NCBI GenBank assembly: GCA_020744425.1
Contig: JAGMUV010000005.1
Location: 2,108,001-2,172,000, forward strand
Source of the DNA: Dactylonectria macrodidyma
Lineage: Eukaryota; Ascomycota; Sordariomycetes; Hypocreales; Nectriaceae
Reading direction: 5' to 3'
DNA: 64,000 bases
The first letter of the stretch is position 1, and every line of letters starts with the position of its first letter. Positions 35,950-46,188 of the stretch are shown piece by piece. The notes under the pieces are model-generated. The model was given only the letters and a program-made list of their open reading frames with translations. It had not been told where the DNA came from and did no database searches. A program made the position numbers and the translations under genes.

Positions 35950-36648
35950 ATGGACATCAGTACGCCTAACCTCAAGTCACCGATTCCCTTCATCTCCCTC
36001 TTCGACAATGACGAATCTCGCTGGCAAGCCGTCGTTTCGCGCAATGCCAACGCGGATGGCTTCTTTGTCTATGGCGTCAAAACAACCAAGATCTTCTGTC
36101 GGCCCATCTGCAAAGCCCGTCTGGCCCGGCGCGCCAATGTCTCATTTTACCTCTCCGGCAAAGAAGCGCAGCAATATGGCTTCCGTGCGTGCAAACGCTG
36201 CAAGCCCGAGCTCGCTGGCTTCATGCCGGAGGAAATGGCGGTGCAGAAGATTCGCAGCTTTGTGGACAAGAGGGCATGCGGCAGGGGGGAAACTGGAGAG
36301 GCGAGGTTGAGTCTAAGTCAGATGGCCAAGCAGACGGGCCTGTCGAAATGGCATTTCTATCGAGTGTTTAAAAAGTGTGTCGGGATGACCCCGACAGAGT
36401 ATTTGCGAAACGAGCGCACAAGACACGAGACTGAGGATCAACAGCCTGATGACCAGGCACTTTGGATGCAAGGCCTCGATATCGAGAACTTCGCGTCGGG
36501 ATTCGGCTTTCCTTACTGGGACGACGCCATCACGGGCTCGGGACAGTCCATGACAGATGCATCATCGACGGCCGTCAGCGAGTGCAGCCCTTGGAATATG
36601 GACGACCTTGTGACATGGCCGGATGAGAGTGTTCAAGGTCCTGCTTGA
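35950..36648 (+). CDS. Ada-type Cys4 metal-binding domain plus AraC helix-turn-helix protein
   Basis: Protein of 232 residues resembling the N-terminal half of bacterial Ada (or AdaA). Residues 20-90 form the Ada zinc domain: DNDESRWQAVVSRNANADGFFVYGVKTTKIFCRPIC. Its four cysteines are at 50, 54, 81 and 84; the spacing 4-27-3 is the same as in E. coli Ada (38, 42, 69, 72), where the first accepts the methyl group from DNA phosphotriesters. Residues 110-150 hold an AraC-type helix-turn-helix (LSQMAKQTGLSKWHFYRVFKKCVGMTPTEYLRNERTR). The C-terminal O6-methylguanine methyltransferase domain of full Ada is absent; the remaining tail is acidic and unlike it. It may repair methylphosphotriesters and act as a methylation-triggered regulator. 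Such proteins in fungi are thought to come from bacteria by transfer; that history is inference here. Confidence 0.88.
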   Translation: MDISTPNLKSPIPFISLFDNDESRWQAVVSRNANADGFFVYGVKTTKIFCRPICKARLARRANVSFYLSGKEAQQYGFRACKRCKPELAGFMPEEMAVQKIRSFVDKRACGRGETGEARLSLSQMAKQTGLSKWHFYRVFKKCVGMTPTEYLRNERTRHETEDQQPDDQALWMQGLDIENFASGFGFPYWDDAITGSGQSMTDASSTAVSECSPWNMDDLVTWPDESVQGPA

Positions 36649-38047
36649 AGCATATGTCTGGCGTTGAAGTTACTAGCCAGAAACAAGGCAACTCTTCCCT
36701 GAAACAGAGACTAGTGACGGTGACCGCCCCTGAAGGGGACTCATCAAGCTCCACTGGAAACTTTGCTTGGCCCTTCAATGCTTAGCCCTTCAATGTTCGG
36801 AGTTTGGCGCGAAGACTCAAACCAACGCACATGATAGCTACCAAAGCTATGGGGATGATGCAACGTCACGGGCCGACCAGCCGGTCCCCGCAACCACACC
36901 AAGTGGACAAAACGATGCTTATTTTTGCTCGGTGACGCAGGGCATCGCGAAATGATTTCCCAAAAAGAATTTAGGGCATCCCGATTCGGATTTTTCGCGT
37001 TGTGTAACGGGGAGGTTGGGCCAAACTGGCTGGGTTTTGAAAGCGTCTCGGACACGACCCCTGGTTTGATCGGAGCCGCGACTTTTCTAAGCGAGCCTCA
37101 ATCAAGAGTTAGCCGCTCGGGTGCCGTAGCTGCCGGCGATTGTTCAGGCGAACAGCATTGAGAAGCAAATTTGGGGCAATTGCTTTGGCTTGTCTTTTTG
37201 GGAGCTGAGAGTCTTCACAGGTTGCCCAATTTGACGCCGCAACTTTGGCTGCCGAACCACAATAACGGGCATGCATGCAAAAAGAAAGGATCACACATGT
37301 TAACCAACGATTCCCATGCCCAATTGAATTGACTCGAGTTGCCTTGACAAAATGGACACTCAGGGCGGCGTGGTTGTCGCGACGATAGGTGTTGCCTAGG
37401 TTGATACGCTCAGGTCGGGATCTACGCTTCCGAGACTCTCCCACCGTCGCAACGCCAACACCAACCTTTTGCGACAAACCCGGGGTCTAGGTCCCATCAG
37501 AGATCAGATGATTCTATTGATGGAATCATCTCTTTGTTCCAAGTGCTCCGAACATTCTGACAGGCTCCGAGACGTGTCGGGCGCCCAACAAGTGCAACCG
37601 ACCGTGCTGGGCGCCACAGAGTTGCAACAAACGGATCGACGCGGAATGGCGCCTAGTTTCGTCTCGAGATGCTGGGAGGTTATCACACGAATGTGAAGAT
37701 GGCAACCCGGCTAGCGCCGAGGGGGATACGGGCCTGGCAGGCTGTTCCTGTGTCAGGTTCTGTTCATTGATGGTGTTGGATCATCATGTCAAACTCAACC
37801 TTATATAAGAGGGTTCGTCTGGTCTCGAGAATAAGCTCTCATCCCATCATCCAATCCAAGCATTTTCTTAGCTCTTCATCCTTCCCCTCACCTTTCTTTC
37901 ACTTGCAGTTCTGTGAACGCATTCGTTTCAACCACTCCTTCGGTACTTTTTACAGTTTACAACCGCCAGCCGGTATTTAATCCCCTCTTTTCTACGACTC
38001 CTTACCAACTCGTCAAACACCCGTCTTTCGAACAAGAAACGATCATC
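36649..38047. other. 1.4 kb promoter region of the repeat-rich secreted protein
   Basis: Long upstream region with no supported gene. It ends in a CT-rich leader after a TATA-like element at 37802-37808. An 11-bp direct repeat GCCCTTCAATG occurs near 36771 and 36786. Nothing else is recognised. Confidence 0.4.
37802..37808 (+). promoter_or_regulatory. Candidate TATA box
   Basis: TATATAA followed at about 40-110 bp by a long pyrimidine-rich stretch (TTTCTTAGCTCTTC, CCTTCCCCTCACC) and an ATG at 38048. This is the layout of strongly expressed fungal genes. The transcription start is not determined. Confidence 0.45.
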
Positions 38048-39464
38048 ATGGCTACCTCCAAGATCACCATTTTCTTCACCCTCCTAGCTTACGCCGAGGC
38101 TCGTTTTGGACAGGAGCAGATTCCCGTGGCTGCTGTTGCTGCTCTTGGCGATGCCGGCTTCGGTGACCCTGGCGTTGCCGCCACCATTGCTGGAAGCATT
38201 CCGGGATCTCTGTTGGCTGCTGCCAGCCCTTGCGACAAGGTAAGAGAAGAGAATCAAGGCTCTGGGGTTTCGAACAAACAACTAACACATAGAACAGCTC
38301 ACTATCGCGGATCAAATCATCACTGAGCTTGGCACTGACCAGCAGGTTGTCGACGCCGCCATCGGCCTTGTCGCTGCTGAGACCAACTTCAACCCCTTTG
38401 CCGTCAATGTTCCCTTTGTATGCGCCGATCCTACGCTTCCCGCCACCGCTCAGCTTCGCGGCATTGTCCCTCTTGTCGACCCTGCGGTAACGGGATCCGA
38501 CACCGAGAACGACAACTCGGCGACCTCAGTCACGACTCCCTTTGACGCCGACGGCCTCTCTCAAGCCGAGGTGATGATTGCTCAGGGATTCAGCAACTTC
38601 ACTGCCGTTGCAGCCAGCGGTGACAACGTGGTGCTTGATGGACAGGATGGCGCCGCCGCTGGAGATGATGCCGCTGCCGGCGATGATGCCGCTGCCGGCG
38701 ATGATGCCGCTGCCGGCGATGATGCCGCTGCCGGCGATGATGCCGCTGCTGGCGACGATGCTGCTGCCGGTGATGATGCTGCCGTTGGTGACGATGCCAA
38801 CGCTGATGACGATGCTGCCAACAACGGCAACAACGGCGACAACGCTGCCAACGATGGTGCAAACAACAACCTCCCTATTTGCGGAGGACAGAACAACAAC
38901 AACAACGGTAACAACGCCAACAACGGCAATGCAGGCAACGGTACCGTGGCTGATGGAAACAACAACAACAACGATGATGCTGCTGACGATGATGCTGCTG
39001 GCGATGATGATGCTGCTGGCGATGATGATGCTGCTGGCGATGATGCTGCTGGTGATGATGATGCTGCTGGTGATGATGCTGCTGGCGACGATGCTGCTGG
39101 TGATGATGCGGGTGCCGACAACGATGCCGCAGTTGGCACTGGAAACCTCGACTTTGGTCTCTGCACACCCACCATGGCTCGCGTCGCTGGCCTCAACGGA
39201 CGTGCCGCCACTGAGTTCACCTTCATCCCTCAAGATCCCCTCTGCGCCCAGGGCCAGCAGGAGGCTCTCAACCCTAACATCATCACCAACCGCATCTGCG
39301 ACCAGCTCATCAACGTGTGCGAGGCCAGCGACGACGCCATCGCCGCCTGCGACGACGCCCAGGCCCAGATCGAGGCTCTAGGTACGCGTGATCAGAGCAC
39401 TGCTGATACCTGGAACGCTCTGCTCGGCTTTGCCAACGCCGACTCGACGCAAGCGACTCTGTGA
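38048..39464 (+). CDS. Secreted acidic protein with GDDAAA repeats
   Basis: Predicted 452 residues from exons 38048-38239 and 38298-39464. Residues 1-18 (MATSKITIFFTLLAYAEA) form a signal peptide, and the mature protein begins RFGQEQIP. A conserved-looking N-terminal domain (about 19-170) contains ASPCDKLTIADQIITELG and FNPFAVNVPFVCADPTLPAT. I associate this domain, from memory, with fungal secreted proteins sometimes mislabelled circumsporozoite-like; that is weak. The centre consists of GDDAAA units, an Asn/Gly-rich spacer (NNNNGNNANNGNAGNG) with one Cys, and a second DDAAGDD block. The C-terminal domain holds five Cys (LCTP, PLCAQ, RICDQ, NVCEA, AACDD). It has no GPI signal or membrane segment. 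It is probably a cell-wall or matrix protein; the very acidic repeats could bind metal ions or keep the chain extended. Function unknown. Confidence 0.85.
38664..38820 (+). repeat. 18-bp coding minisatellite (GDDAAA units)
   Basis: Unit GATGATGCCGCTGCCGGC repeats with period 18 from 38664. The first four copies (to 38735) are identical and later copies diverge at wobble positions, which indicates recent expansion at the 5' side. Each unit encodes DDAAAG. Array length probably varies among strains. Confidence 0.9.
38968..39115 (+). repeat. Second coding repeat block (DDAAGDD, 15/18-bp units)
   Basis: Mixed 15- and 18-bp units built from GATGATGCTGCTGGC with an optional extra GAT codon, encoding DDAAG or DDDAAG. 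It is related in sense to the first block but uses GCT Ala codons, so it expanded separately. Because of the period, other frames are also free of stops here and give false open frames. Confidence 0.85.
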
Positions 39465-40308
39465 GAATGATACGAATAAGGCTTCCGAGCATGGATGCCA
39501 TCACAGAGCGGGTCTCCTCATCATGCGCTCCTCTTCTCCTGTACTATGTACCATCAAGAAAAATCGGATATACGTACCTGAACGTGTATGTGTTTAGGGT
39601 CTAGTCATTAATAGCAAAAAAAGAAACAATGAATCAAGCTTCTTTCCCCAACCAGCACCATCTGCCGTGAACTAACCCTTGTCCATGTCCGTCTTTACTT
39701 CTTATCAGATCATGAGGCCTCACAGTGCAGCGTTAGCATCAACACTAGAGGGGCCAACAGTCTTCGCGTAACAAAACCCGTCTATCAATCTCCAAATACA
39801 GCTACTTCGTATTATGTTCCAACATGAGACCGCCAGTAAAAAAAAACGTTGTCAAGTTTAACCCATGGCAGCTGAAGCCAAGCCGACCCCCGAGCGCTTG
39901 AGGGTTAAAATAAACAAGGGCTTTGATTCCGCTCATGCCAATCAGGCCCCTGCATTTCCGCCTGGCTGGCCGAATGCATCCTCAATAGGAGCGGATTTTC
40001 GCATTCAAGGCAGATTTACCCTTGTCGAATGAGTTGAGGTCTGCAGCCGCTCGCGTTATCGTTTTTAGCGTGCTGCACAAGTCGACAGCCGGCGCTACGA
40101 TGAAATGTTTCAGCAAATTTCAGGAGCAGTGGGAGAACGTGGAGACTAGGAGGGAGAGGGGGAATATTAGATGGGCGTGGTTCCTCGTTGATGGGATGGT
40201 GCGATGTAGTTGGTGTTGTTATTGCTTCTACGGTACTCTGGCTTTGTGCGAGTTGAGGCCATCACCAATCCGAACCACCACTGGTTTCTCTCCCTCTCCA
40301 ACATAACC
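39465..40308. other. Intergenic region
   Basis: About 840 bp with the 3' end of the repeat-protein gene and the promoter of the next gene. A nine-base A run lies near 39840. No gene is supported. Confidence 0.4.
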
Positions 40309-41426
40309 ATGTTTAAACATGGCGTGAAAAAAAATGGGGCGAGACCTTTCTGGAACTCGTCGGCTTCGGCGAGTCCAGGTTTTTCAGCATCTGGTTCCTG
40401 ATTGCCATCCTGCGTACGTAGTTCCCTCCCGCACCGAGGACGAGCAAGATGAAAGAGACGGAATATAACTAACAAACATTCACTTACAGTCGGAGCTGTT
40501 GCAAACATCACCGTGCTTATAGGCTGCATGTCACCTACAACGCGGTCTCTATACTTGTTCCGCGTGAGCGCCGATGACTTGATCAATGCCGCCACCAACA
40601 CCACGACCGTCTCAGCCGCGGATCTGCGCATCGACGGCCTGCCGAAGCATTGGTACTGGGGCCTCTCAGGTGAGTAGTTTACTCTTCGCATAATATCGAT
40701 ATGTCCTTGCTTATACTCATCTCGATAGGCGTGTGCACCGTCCACGGTAGCAGCAACAACAGCGATGAGCAAGTCTCGTGCGAGAAGTCGTTCCCTCCAA
40801 CCATGACCATCGCAGACATGATTACTTTCGCCGTCACGACCAACTCCGACGCTGGAACCTCGTCGGCCGTCATCGCGAAACACATCAAGCCGTGGACGTC
40901 GGCCCTCGCCCAAGTCGAAGATGATCTCGCCCCAGCCTCGCGTCCCAAGACCTTCTTCAAGGCCGCCGTGGCCCTATCCCTCATCTCGACCATCCTCTCG
41001 CTGGCACTACTCCCTCTGGGCATCGCCGCACTCAGCGTTCTGCGAGGAAAACTTCACCGCTGGATTCTCTACGCCATCGCCTTCCTCGACGCCATGTCGT
41101 TTCTCGGTGCCGGCATCCTGGCTATTTACGCCATGAACGAAGGCCCACGGAGTCTGATCCAGCTCTCAGGCATCGATCAGGGCAACGAGCGAACGTTTCT
41201 CGGCCCGGGCTTCTATGTCTTGTTCGCGGGAGTGCTCTTCACCCTCATATCCATCGGCCTGTTCTTCTGCCTGGCCTTCATCGTCGTCGTTTTCATCGTC
41301 TTTATCATTCTAGCGTGCCTCTCCAGCGGCAGCGGCGGTTCGTCAAAGGAGGAGAAAACACGCACCACCTACACACATCCTAACTATTATGACAACTCGA
41401 ATTATTATTACACAAACAAGAACTAG
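40309..41426 (+). CDS. SUR7/PalI-like four-pass membrane protein, 5' frame apparently broken
   Basis: Claudin-like fungal plasma-membrane protein; relatives act in eisosomes/MCC domains or in pH sensing. Exons read are 40309-40413, 40490-40669 and 40729-41426. The extracellular loop (about 45-160) includes HWYWGLSGVCTVHG, with the G-L-S-G-x-C motif of this superfamily. Three membrane segments follow: FKAAVALSLISTILSLALLP, WILYAIAFLDAMSFLGAGIL and a long hydrophobic stretch before LACLSSGSGG. The tail ends with Tyr/Asn-rich HPNYYDNSNYYYTNKN. The first membrane segment (ESRFFSIWFLIAIL) is in a different frame from the only suitable ATG (40309). The two are separated by an A8 run at 40327-40334, and one more A would join them and make the exons sum to 328 codons. 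So this is either a real frameshift, a sequence error, or a different first exon that I cannot see. Confidence 0.75.
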
Positions 41427-41684
41427 CGGTGGAGGTGCTAGAATTCGGATGTAGATGGATGGTATGGCCTTACGAGTAACAATGCCCTATATAGTTCCAA
41501 GATAGACGAGTACTTGTCAACCTCATGCATGACAATTCGCTTCTAAACATTACGGTCTAACCAGTATTGCTTTTATCGCTCCATTGCGAAACCCATACTG
41601 CAATGTCTAATGTACAACAAGCCGCCGCCGCCCTCAAGTTTGCCTACCCCGAGACTCGGCTACCTTTGGAGATTCGTTCCACAA

Positions 41685-44369
41685 CTAGGGGATACAGAAG
41701 TCTATCCAGCTTCCCAGGTACTCGAGCCGGTTGCCTTGTTGCTCCTGGCCCTTGTAGATGGCTTCAAACTCGTCGAAGCTGAGCTTGCCCCAGCCTCCCC
41801 TCTTCGTCGCCTTCTCTTCCGCAATGTTTAGTCGCTTCCACTGTTGAAGTGTGTCTGTCGTGGGTTCGATTTCAGTTGCGGGTTCGCTCTCAGGCTCGCT
41901 GCCATCGATATCAGATGCAGTAGACGTAGTATTGGTTATGGGATACCATTCATATTCGCCGTTCTTCATCTCTTCCGCGCTGTTTGGGCGGAATTGTGGG
42001 AGTGTAGGGTCTTTGTAGTCCTCGGAATCAGCCTCCGATTCGGCGGGGTCCTCTTGAGGTTCATCTTCATGAATGATCTCAACTGTTGTGTCAATCTCAA
42101 CGGCGTTACGCCCCTCAGGGAGTTCTAGAGTGTATCCAGTCTCGGCGAGGAGGTCATCGAGAGATTTGTCCCCGGTGGAGCTAATCTTTGTGTCGGTGCT
42201 TCCGCTTGGTGGTTTTGAACTACCGTCCTCGGCGTCATTCAGTTCGACGGCGTCGATTGAACTCTTGAAATTTTCCCGGTGTTGCTTTGTTTCCGCAGCT
42301 TGGAGCGCGAGGTCCTCTGCGGGCTTGAAGATTGTATCAAGAAGCTCGTTGAAGGCCTGCTGAGTGACCTGGTAAAGGATCTCTTTTCCGGCGTCCTTTT
42401 CGGCTTCTGGTAGTGCCCAGCGGCCCTGGCCGCCCTTGAAAGATGACGAGGCTCCAGATGGCTCCTCAAAATCATCCATGCCATCTACCAATTGCGCCTT
42501 GGAGCTTGATGATGATTTTGAAGAATATGACTGCTCTTTAGCGGACTTGGAGCTCTCGCCCATCTCACGGAGGTCTGCGAGGATGTCTTCGCTATGTTCC
42601 CAATCGTCCGGCGCAACGCCTCCTTCTTCTTCGTCCAGGTAAAACTGTCTTCTCCTCCATCGCTCATGCAACTGTTTTCGTGCCATGTCCCTCTTCCGCT
42701 TTTCTAGCTTGGGCGCCCGTTGTCGATTACTGCTGATAACTCTGGCCCGGACCTCGCTCTCTGTAGGAATTCCGTTGGTCTGCTGGTCGTCGTCGTGTAC
42801 TCCATTAATGCCGTTAACCTGACCCTCGTTCCTGTCCTGGTCCTCATCTTCGTTGTCATCAGACGGCTCTTCAATTTCTAGGGTATGGTTACCCATTAAG
42901 AGCCCGGGAAGCTCCTCGATGGTAGCAGGAGGCTCCAGCAGGGTGACCCAATATGTGCGCGCCTCTTCACTACCACTGAGGCGACGCACTGTCTGCCAAT
43001 TGGTATCTGTATTGCGGCGAGCAAAGTAGCGCGGGCGGGATCGGTGGTCGGTTTCGCACGCAAACAAACTCGTGAGAATATCTTCCCGGTTCGCCTTGTC
43101 TCCCCGATCTTCAACAACGACGCTTTCGTGACCGTCGATGATTTGTATGCTTCCGTCACGATTGTACATTTTGCCCTCGTGTCGTAGTCCCCCGTCGCCT
43201 TCCGGGACCCTGCCCTCTCTGCCAAATAGGCTGCTGAGCGGCTGACGGCTTGTCACCAACTGTTGGGCTTCGGTACTAGCAAGAAGCTGGTCTTCCAAGC
43301 CATCAAGTATGTCCTTGTGCATCTGCTTGTAGAGGACATAGTATGCCCGGAACATGCGGAGGAAGTCTCTCCGATCCACATAACCATCGCCATCGATGTC
43401 GTAGCCTGCAAAAATCTTGCGAAGCTTATCCTTGCGCTTTCTGTATGATAGGCCGTGAAGAAATTCGGTGAAGCCAATCAAGTCATCGTTATTGGAGTCG
43501 TAGAAAGAGAACATTCGGTCGTGAATGAGGTTTGGTGCGGCATGGCGAGAACCTCCAGTCGGCACCAAACACCGCTCAAACGTCTTGCGGTCCATGGCAA
43601 TGCCGAGTTCATCCGGGTCATCTCTCCACTCCGAGTTGGCCATAAAGGTCCACTGTTCCCAGAATGCTTCCAACTCGGGTCGTTCAAAGCCCGTGTCTCT
43701 GGACAATTTAGGAATCAGTCCGCGAGGGAGGTTTCGGCGACAGGTATCTGGGTCTCCAGTGTACCAGACCGGTTGCATCTGTCGAGGACCGAAAGGCGGC
43801 GCGGGGACACGGATTTTGTAGAATATGTGCGTTTTGGTATGGACACCTTGGGACTCGCAGGTCTCGCAAAGGTCAAAGTCGGCACAGTTGGCGCACCGGT
43901 AGCGAACTCCACGGATGGGCACCATGCCGCAGGCATTACACTGACAGCCGCGGTGGACACATCCGTTGCGGCGCGCATTGTCTTCGGAAACTCGAAACAA
44001 GAGATTAACAATATTGTGGCCAGCGCGCTGGTTCGGGAAACCGCTGGGCTCGTTCCACCAATCGTCCACGCCGCCCTCGACGATGGTCTCGCCGTCGCCC
44101 GAGGGTCGCACAGTATCGATATCGATGTCGACATTTTCATCGCCAGGAGCTTCCGATGACGAACTAGACCCGGCTTCATTCCTACGGCTCCGATTCGTTC
44201 GACGGATGGCGTTGCTGCGATGTAAGTTGAATTCTGGGACGACGTCGTCGCGCCTCGTGTGATTGCGGTATGTGTAGTATCCGACCGATGCAGCAGCGAC
44301 GGCGGAAATAATGGCCACGGCCAATCGCGGCCGGGTTACGCTCTCGACTGAGGGTGTCGGCAACCACAT
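41685..44369 (-). CDS. Membrane-anchored ZZ-type zinc finger and EF-hand protein
   Basis: Single-exon gene of 894 residues. An N-terminal membrane anchor lies at about 15-34 (RLAVAIISAVAAASVGYYTY). A Ser/acidic linker follows. The ZZ zinc finger spans 137-185 with the C-x2-C/C-x2-C/H-x-H pattern (CNACGMVPIRGVRYRCANC, LCETCESQGVHTKTH). Two EF hands follow: DSNNDDLIGFTE (291-302) and DIDGDGYVDRRD (324-335), both with the proper acidic ligands, so calcium binding is likely. The remaining half is charged and low-complexity, with no known domain. The anchor suggests that it sits on an organelle membrane with the rest in the cytosol; this is inference. ZZ/EF-hand proteins of this layout are conserved in filamentous fungi, but their function is not established to my knowledge. 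It is divergent to RCF1. Confidence 0.88.
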   Translation of the reverse strand: MWLPTPSVESVTRPRLAVAIISAVAAASVGYYTYRNHTRRDDVVPEFNLHRSNAIRRTNRSRRNEAGSSSSSEAPGDENVDIDIDTVRPSGDGETIVEGGVDDWWNEPSGFPNQRAGHNIVNLLFRVSEDNARRNGCVHRGCQCNACGMVPIRGVRYRCANCADFDLCETCESQGVHTKTHIFYKIRVPAPPFGPRQMQPVWYTGDPDTCRRNLPRGLIPKLSRDTGFERPELEAFWEQWTFMANSEWRDDPDELGIAMDRKTFERCLVPTGGSRHAAPNLIHDRMFSFYDSNNDDLIGFTEFLHGLSYRKRKDKLRKIFAGYDIDGDGYVDRRDFLRMFRAYYVLYKQMHKDILDGLEDQLLASTEAQQLVTSRQPLSSLFGREGRVPEGDGGLRHEGKMYNRDGSIQIIDGHESVVVEDRGDKANREDILTSLFACETDHRSRPRYFARRNTDTNWQTVRRLSGSEEARTYWVTLLEPPATIEELPGLLMGNHTLEIEEPSDDNEDEDQDRNEGQVNGINGVHDDDQQTNGIPTESEVRARVISSNRQRAPKLEKRKRDMARKQLHERWRRRQFYLDEEEGGVAPDDWEHSEDILADLREMGESSKSAKEQSYSSKSSSSSKAQLVDGMDDFEEPSGASSSFKGGQGRWALPEAEKDAGKEILYQVTQQAFNELLDTIFKPAEDLALQAAETKQHRENFKSSIDAVELNDAEDGSSKPPSGSTDTKISSTGDKSLDDLLAETGYTLELPEGRNAVEIDTTVEIIHEDEPQEDPAESEADSEDYKDPTLPQFRPNSAEEMKNGEYEWYPITNTTSTASDIDGSEPESEPATEIEPTTDTLQQWKRLNIAEEKATKRGGWGKLSFDEFEAIYKGQEQQGNRLEYLGSWIDFCIP

Positions 44370-45023
44370 GGCAAGCTATCTTTGCAGCATGGTGAGGCGG
44401 ATTGCCTTGGGCGGTCGGAGAGGAGCGATGTCGCGGGGAACGTGCAAGGTTGGGAAGCGAGCGCGTTGTGGGGTTTCTCGATCTTTTTAAGCTATGGTGG
44501 AGCGATGATAGTCGAGAATAATGAATCTTCGTAGGGTTTTATTCGCGTATGTGCCTTGTGTCTAAACTCGGGTTCGTGTTGAGCGGGAGGAAGTTGATGT
44601 GGCGTCGAAGAATGCGATGACAAAGGCGAGACAAAAAGGTAGGGCAACAACAACGACCTGAGGCAAAGCTTCGAAACTGACATGGAAAGCTGGAGTTTAG
44701 AGGCCATGGAAGCCATGCACCTGGTCCGTGCGATCCCCGCCACCGGTTGAGGTACGTACGGACGCCTCATGACACTGACACTGGAAAGCCTCGCTAGGGA
44801 CATGCTGGACATGCTGGTAGTGGTGCGTAAGGCACTTGGTGGGGGCCTCTAGCGCTGTAAGTTAGCGATGGGCCGAGCGACAAAACGATGATGCTTGTCA
44901 TGGATCACCACTGCCACCAGACTCGATATGGGGTCGGAGCTGAATTTCCTCAGCCCACTTCTACCTCTCATCCTTCAACACCAAATCCGTCTCCCAATTG
45001 CGACTCCAACACCACCGCTCGCC
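44370..45023. other. Divergent promoter region of ZZ/EF-hand gene and RCF1
   Basis: 654 bp shared upstream region. The RCF1 side contains CCACTTCTACCTCTCATCC-type pyrimidine-rich leader sequence. No specific factor site is assigned. Confidence 0.4.
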
Positions 45024-45873
45024 ATGGCCGACGGTCCGCCCCATATCCCGGGGCCTATGCCCTCGTCTTTCGACCAAGACCAGTATGCTGAATCCCCGCC
45101 AGAGCCTGCTGCGCAATCAGCATTGGCATCCAGATCCCCACTCACGCGATAGACAGCGAACGCTACAACGAGAGACCCCTCCAGAAGGTTATGCGCAAGA
45201 TCAAGGAGGAGCCGCTGATTCCTCTCGGTAATTGAATCCTATTTTTACTTGAATTACTCGTTTCCAGCTTGCTCGCTGCACCCGATTGCCTTGCTTGCTC
45301 ACACCTCGTCCCACAGGAATGGGCCTCACGACGCTGGCCTTCGTCAACTCCTACCGAGCTCTCCGCCGCGGCGACTCCAAGGCGGCGAACCGGATGTTCC
45401 GCGCCCGAGTGGCGGCCCAGGGATTCACAGTCCTCGCCATGGTGGCGGGCAGCATGTACTACAACAAGGACCGCGAGATGACCAAAGAGCTCCGCAAGCT
45501 CAAAGAGGAGCGCGACGCCGAGGAGAAGCGCATCAAGTGGATTCGCGAGCTCGAGGCTCGAGACGAGGAGGAGAAGGCCTTGAAGGCACACCTGATGAGG
45601 AAGAGCAAGATGGCCGCCGCCCCCACGCCGGCCGAGGAGCCGAGCGCCGCGAGCCCGGAGTCGGAGCCGGCGTCGACTGGCAAGGGGAGCATCCTCGGCA
45701 AGATCGGTCTGTGGCCTCAGAGCGAGAACAAAGATGTACCGGAAGCTGCGGCGGACGAGGCGGCTGCAAGCGAAAAGCAGGCAAGAAAGAAGAATCCCAA
45801 GAGCTCTCTTGGTGACCTCGGCGAGATTATCTCCACCAAGAATAAGGAAGACGCCGACTCCAAGAAAGATTAA
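45024..45873 (+). CDS. RCF1: Respiratory supercomplex factor 1 (HIG1 domain)
   Basis: Inner mitochondrial membrane protein that binds complexes III and IV and supports supercomplex assembly and cytochrome oxidase function. Exons 45024-45082, 45157-45227 and 45317-45873 give 228 residues. The joins SFDQD-HERYNERPLQKVMRK and EPLIPLG-MGLTTLAF were chosen because only they keep the family sequence in frame; the acceptor at 45156 was preferred over one four bases upstream. The HIG1 domain spans about 24-94 with two membrane segments (41-58 and 73-91). The motif FRARVAAQGF between them fits the R-x-R-x3-Q signature of type 1 HIG proteins. A charged coiled-coil follows (ELRKLKEERDAEEKRIKWI) and a low-complexity tail that is longer than in yeast. 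No cleavable presequence is evident. Confidence 0.95.
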
Positions 45874-46188
45874 CCCCGTCCTCTCCACGCGAAGAGTGTG
45901 GACGGTGTATCAGGAGCTCTCGGGAGCTAGTGTAAAATCGCTGGTGCTATTCGGATGACAGAGTCTCTCACAGTGTACGATAATGGGCTGCACATATCAT
46001 GGCGGCATGGCTCTACTTATTAGACCGGTGTTCACATGATCAGCAATATCATGGAAGCATCATTGGATGCAAGCATAAACCATCTACATGTAAAAGACCT
46101 GTATTGAATTTATTTGCCTGTACACACTTGAGCAAACAGAAACGCCTCAGACATGAACAATCTATGATAGGTGACCACTACTCCAATG
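45874..46188. other. Convergent intergenic region
   Basis: 315 bp between the 3' ends of RCF1 and the TLDc gene. It is AT-richer towards the middle and has no recognisable feature. Confidence 0.5.

Noticed and set aside
38526..39233. Long open frames antisense and in the other sense frame across the repeat region (up to 267 codons)
   Set aside because: They are a by-product of the 15/18-bp GAT/GCT repeats, which contain no stop in several frames; the sense frame has signal peptide, splice site and Cys-containing ends.
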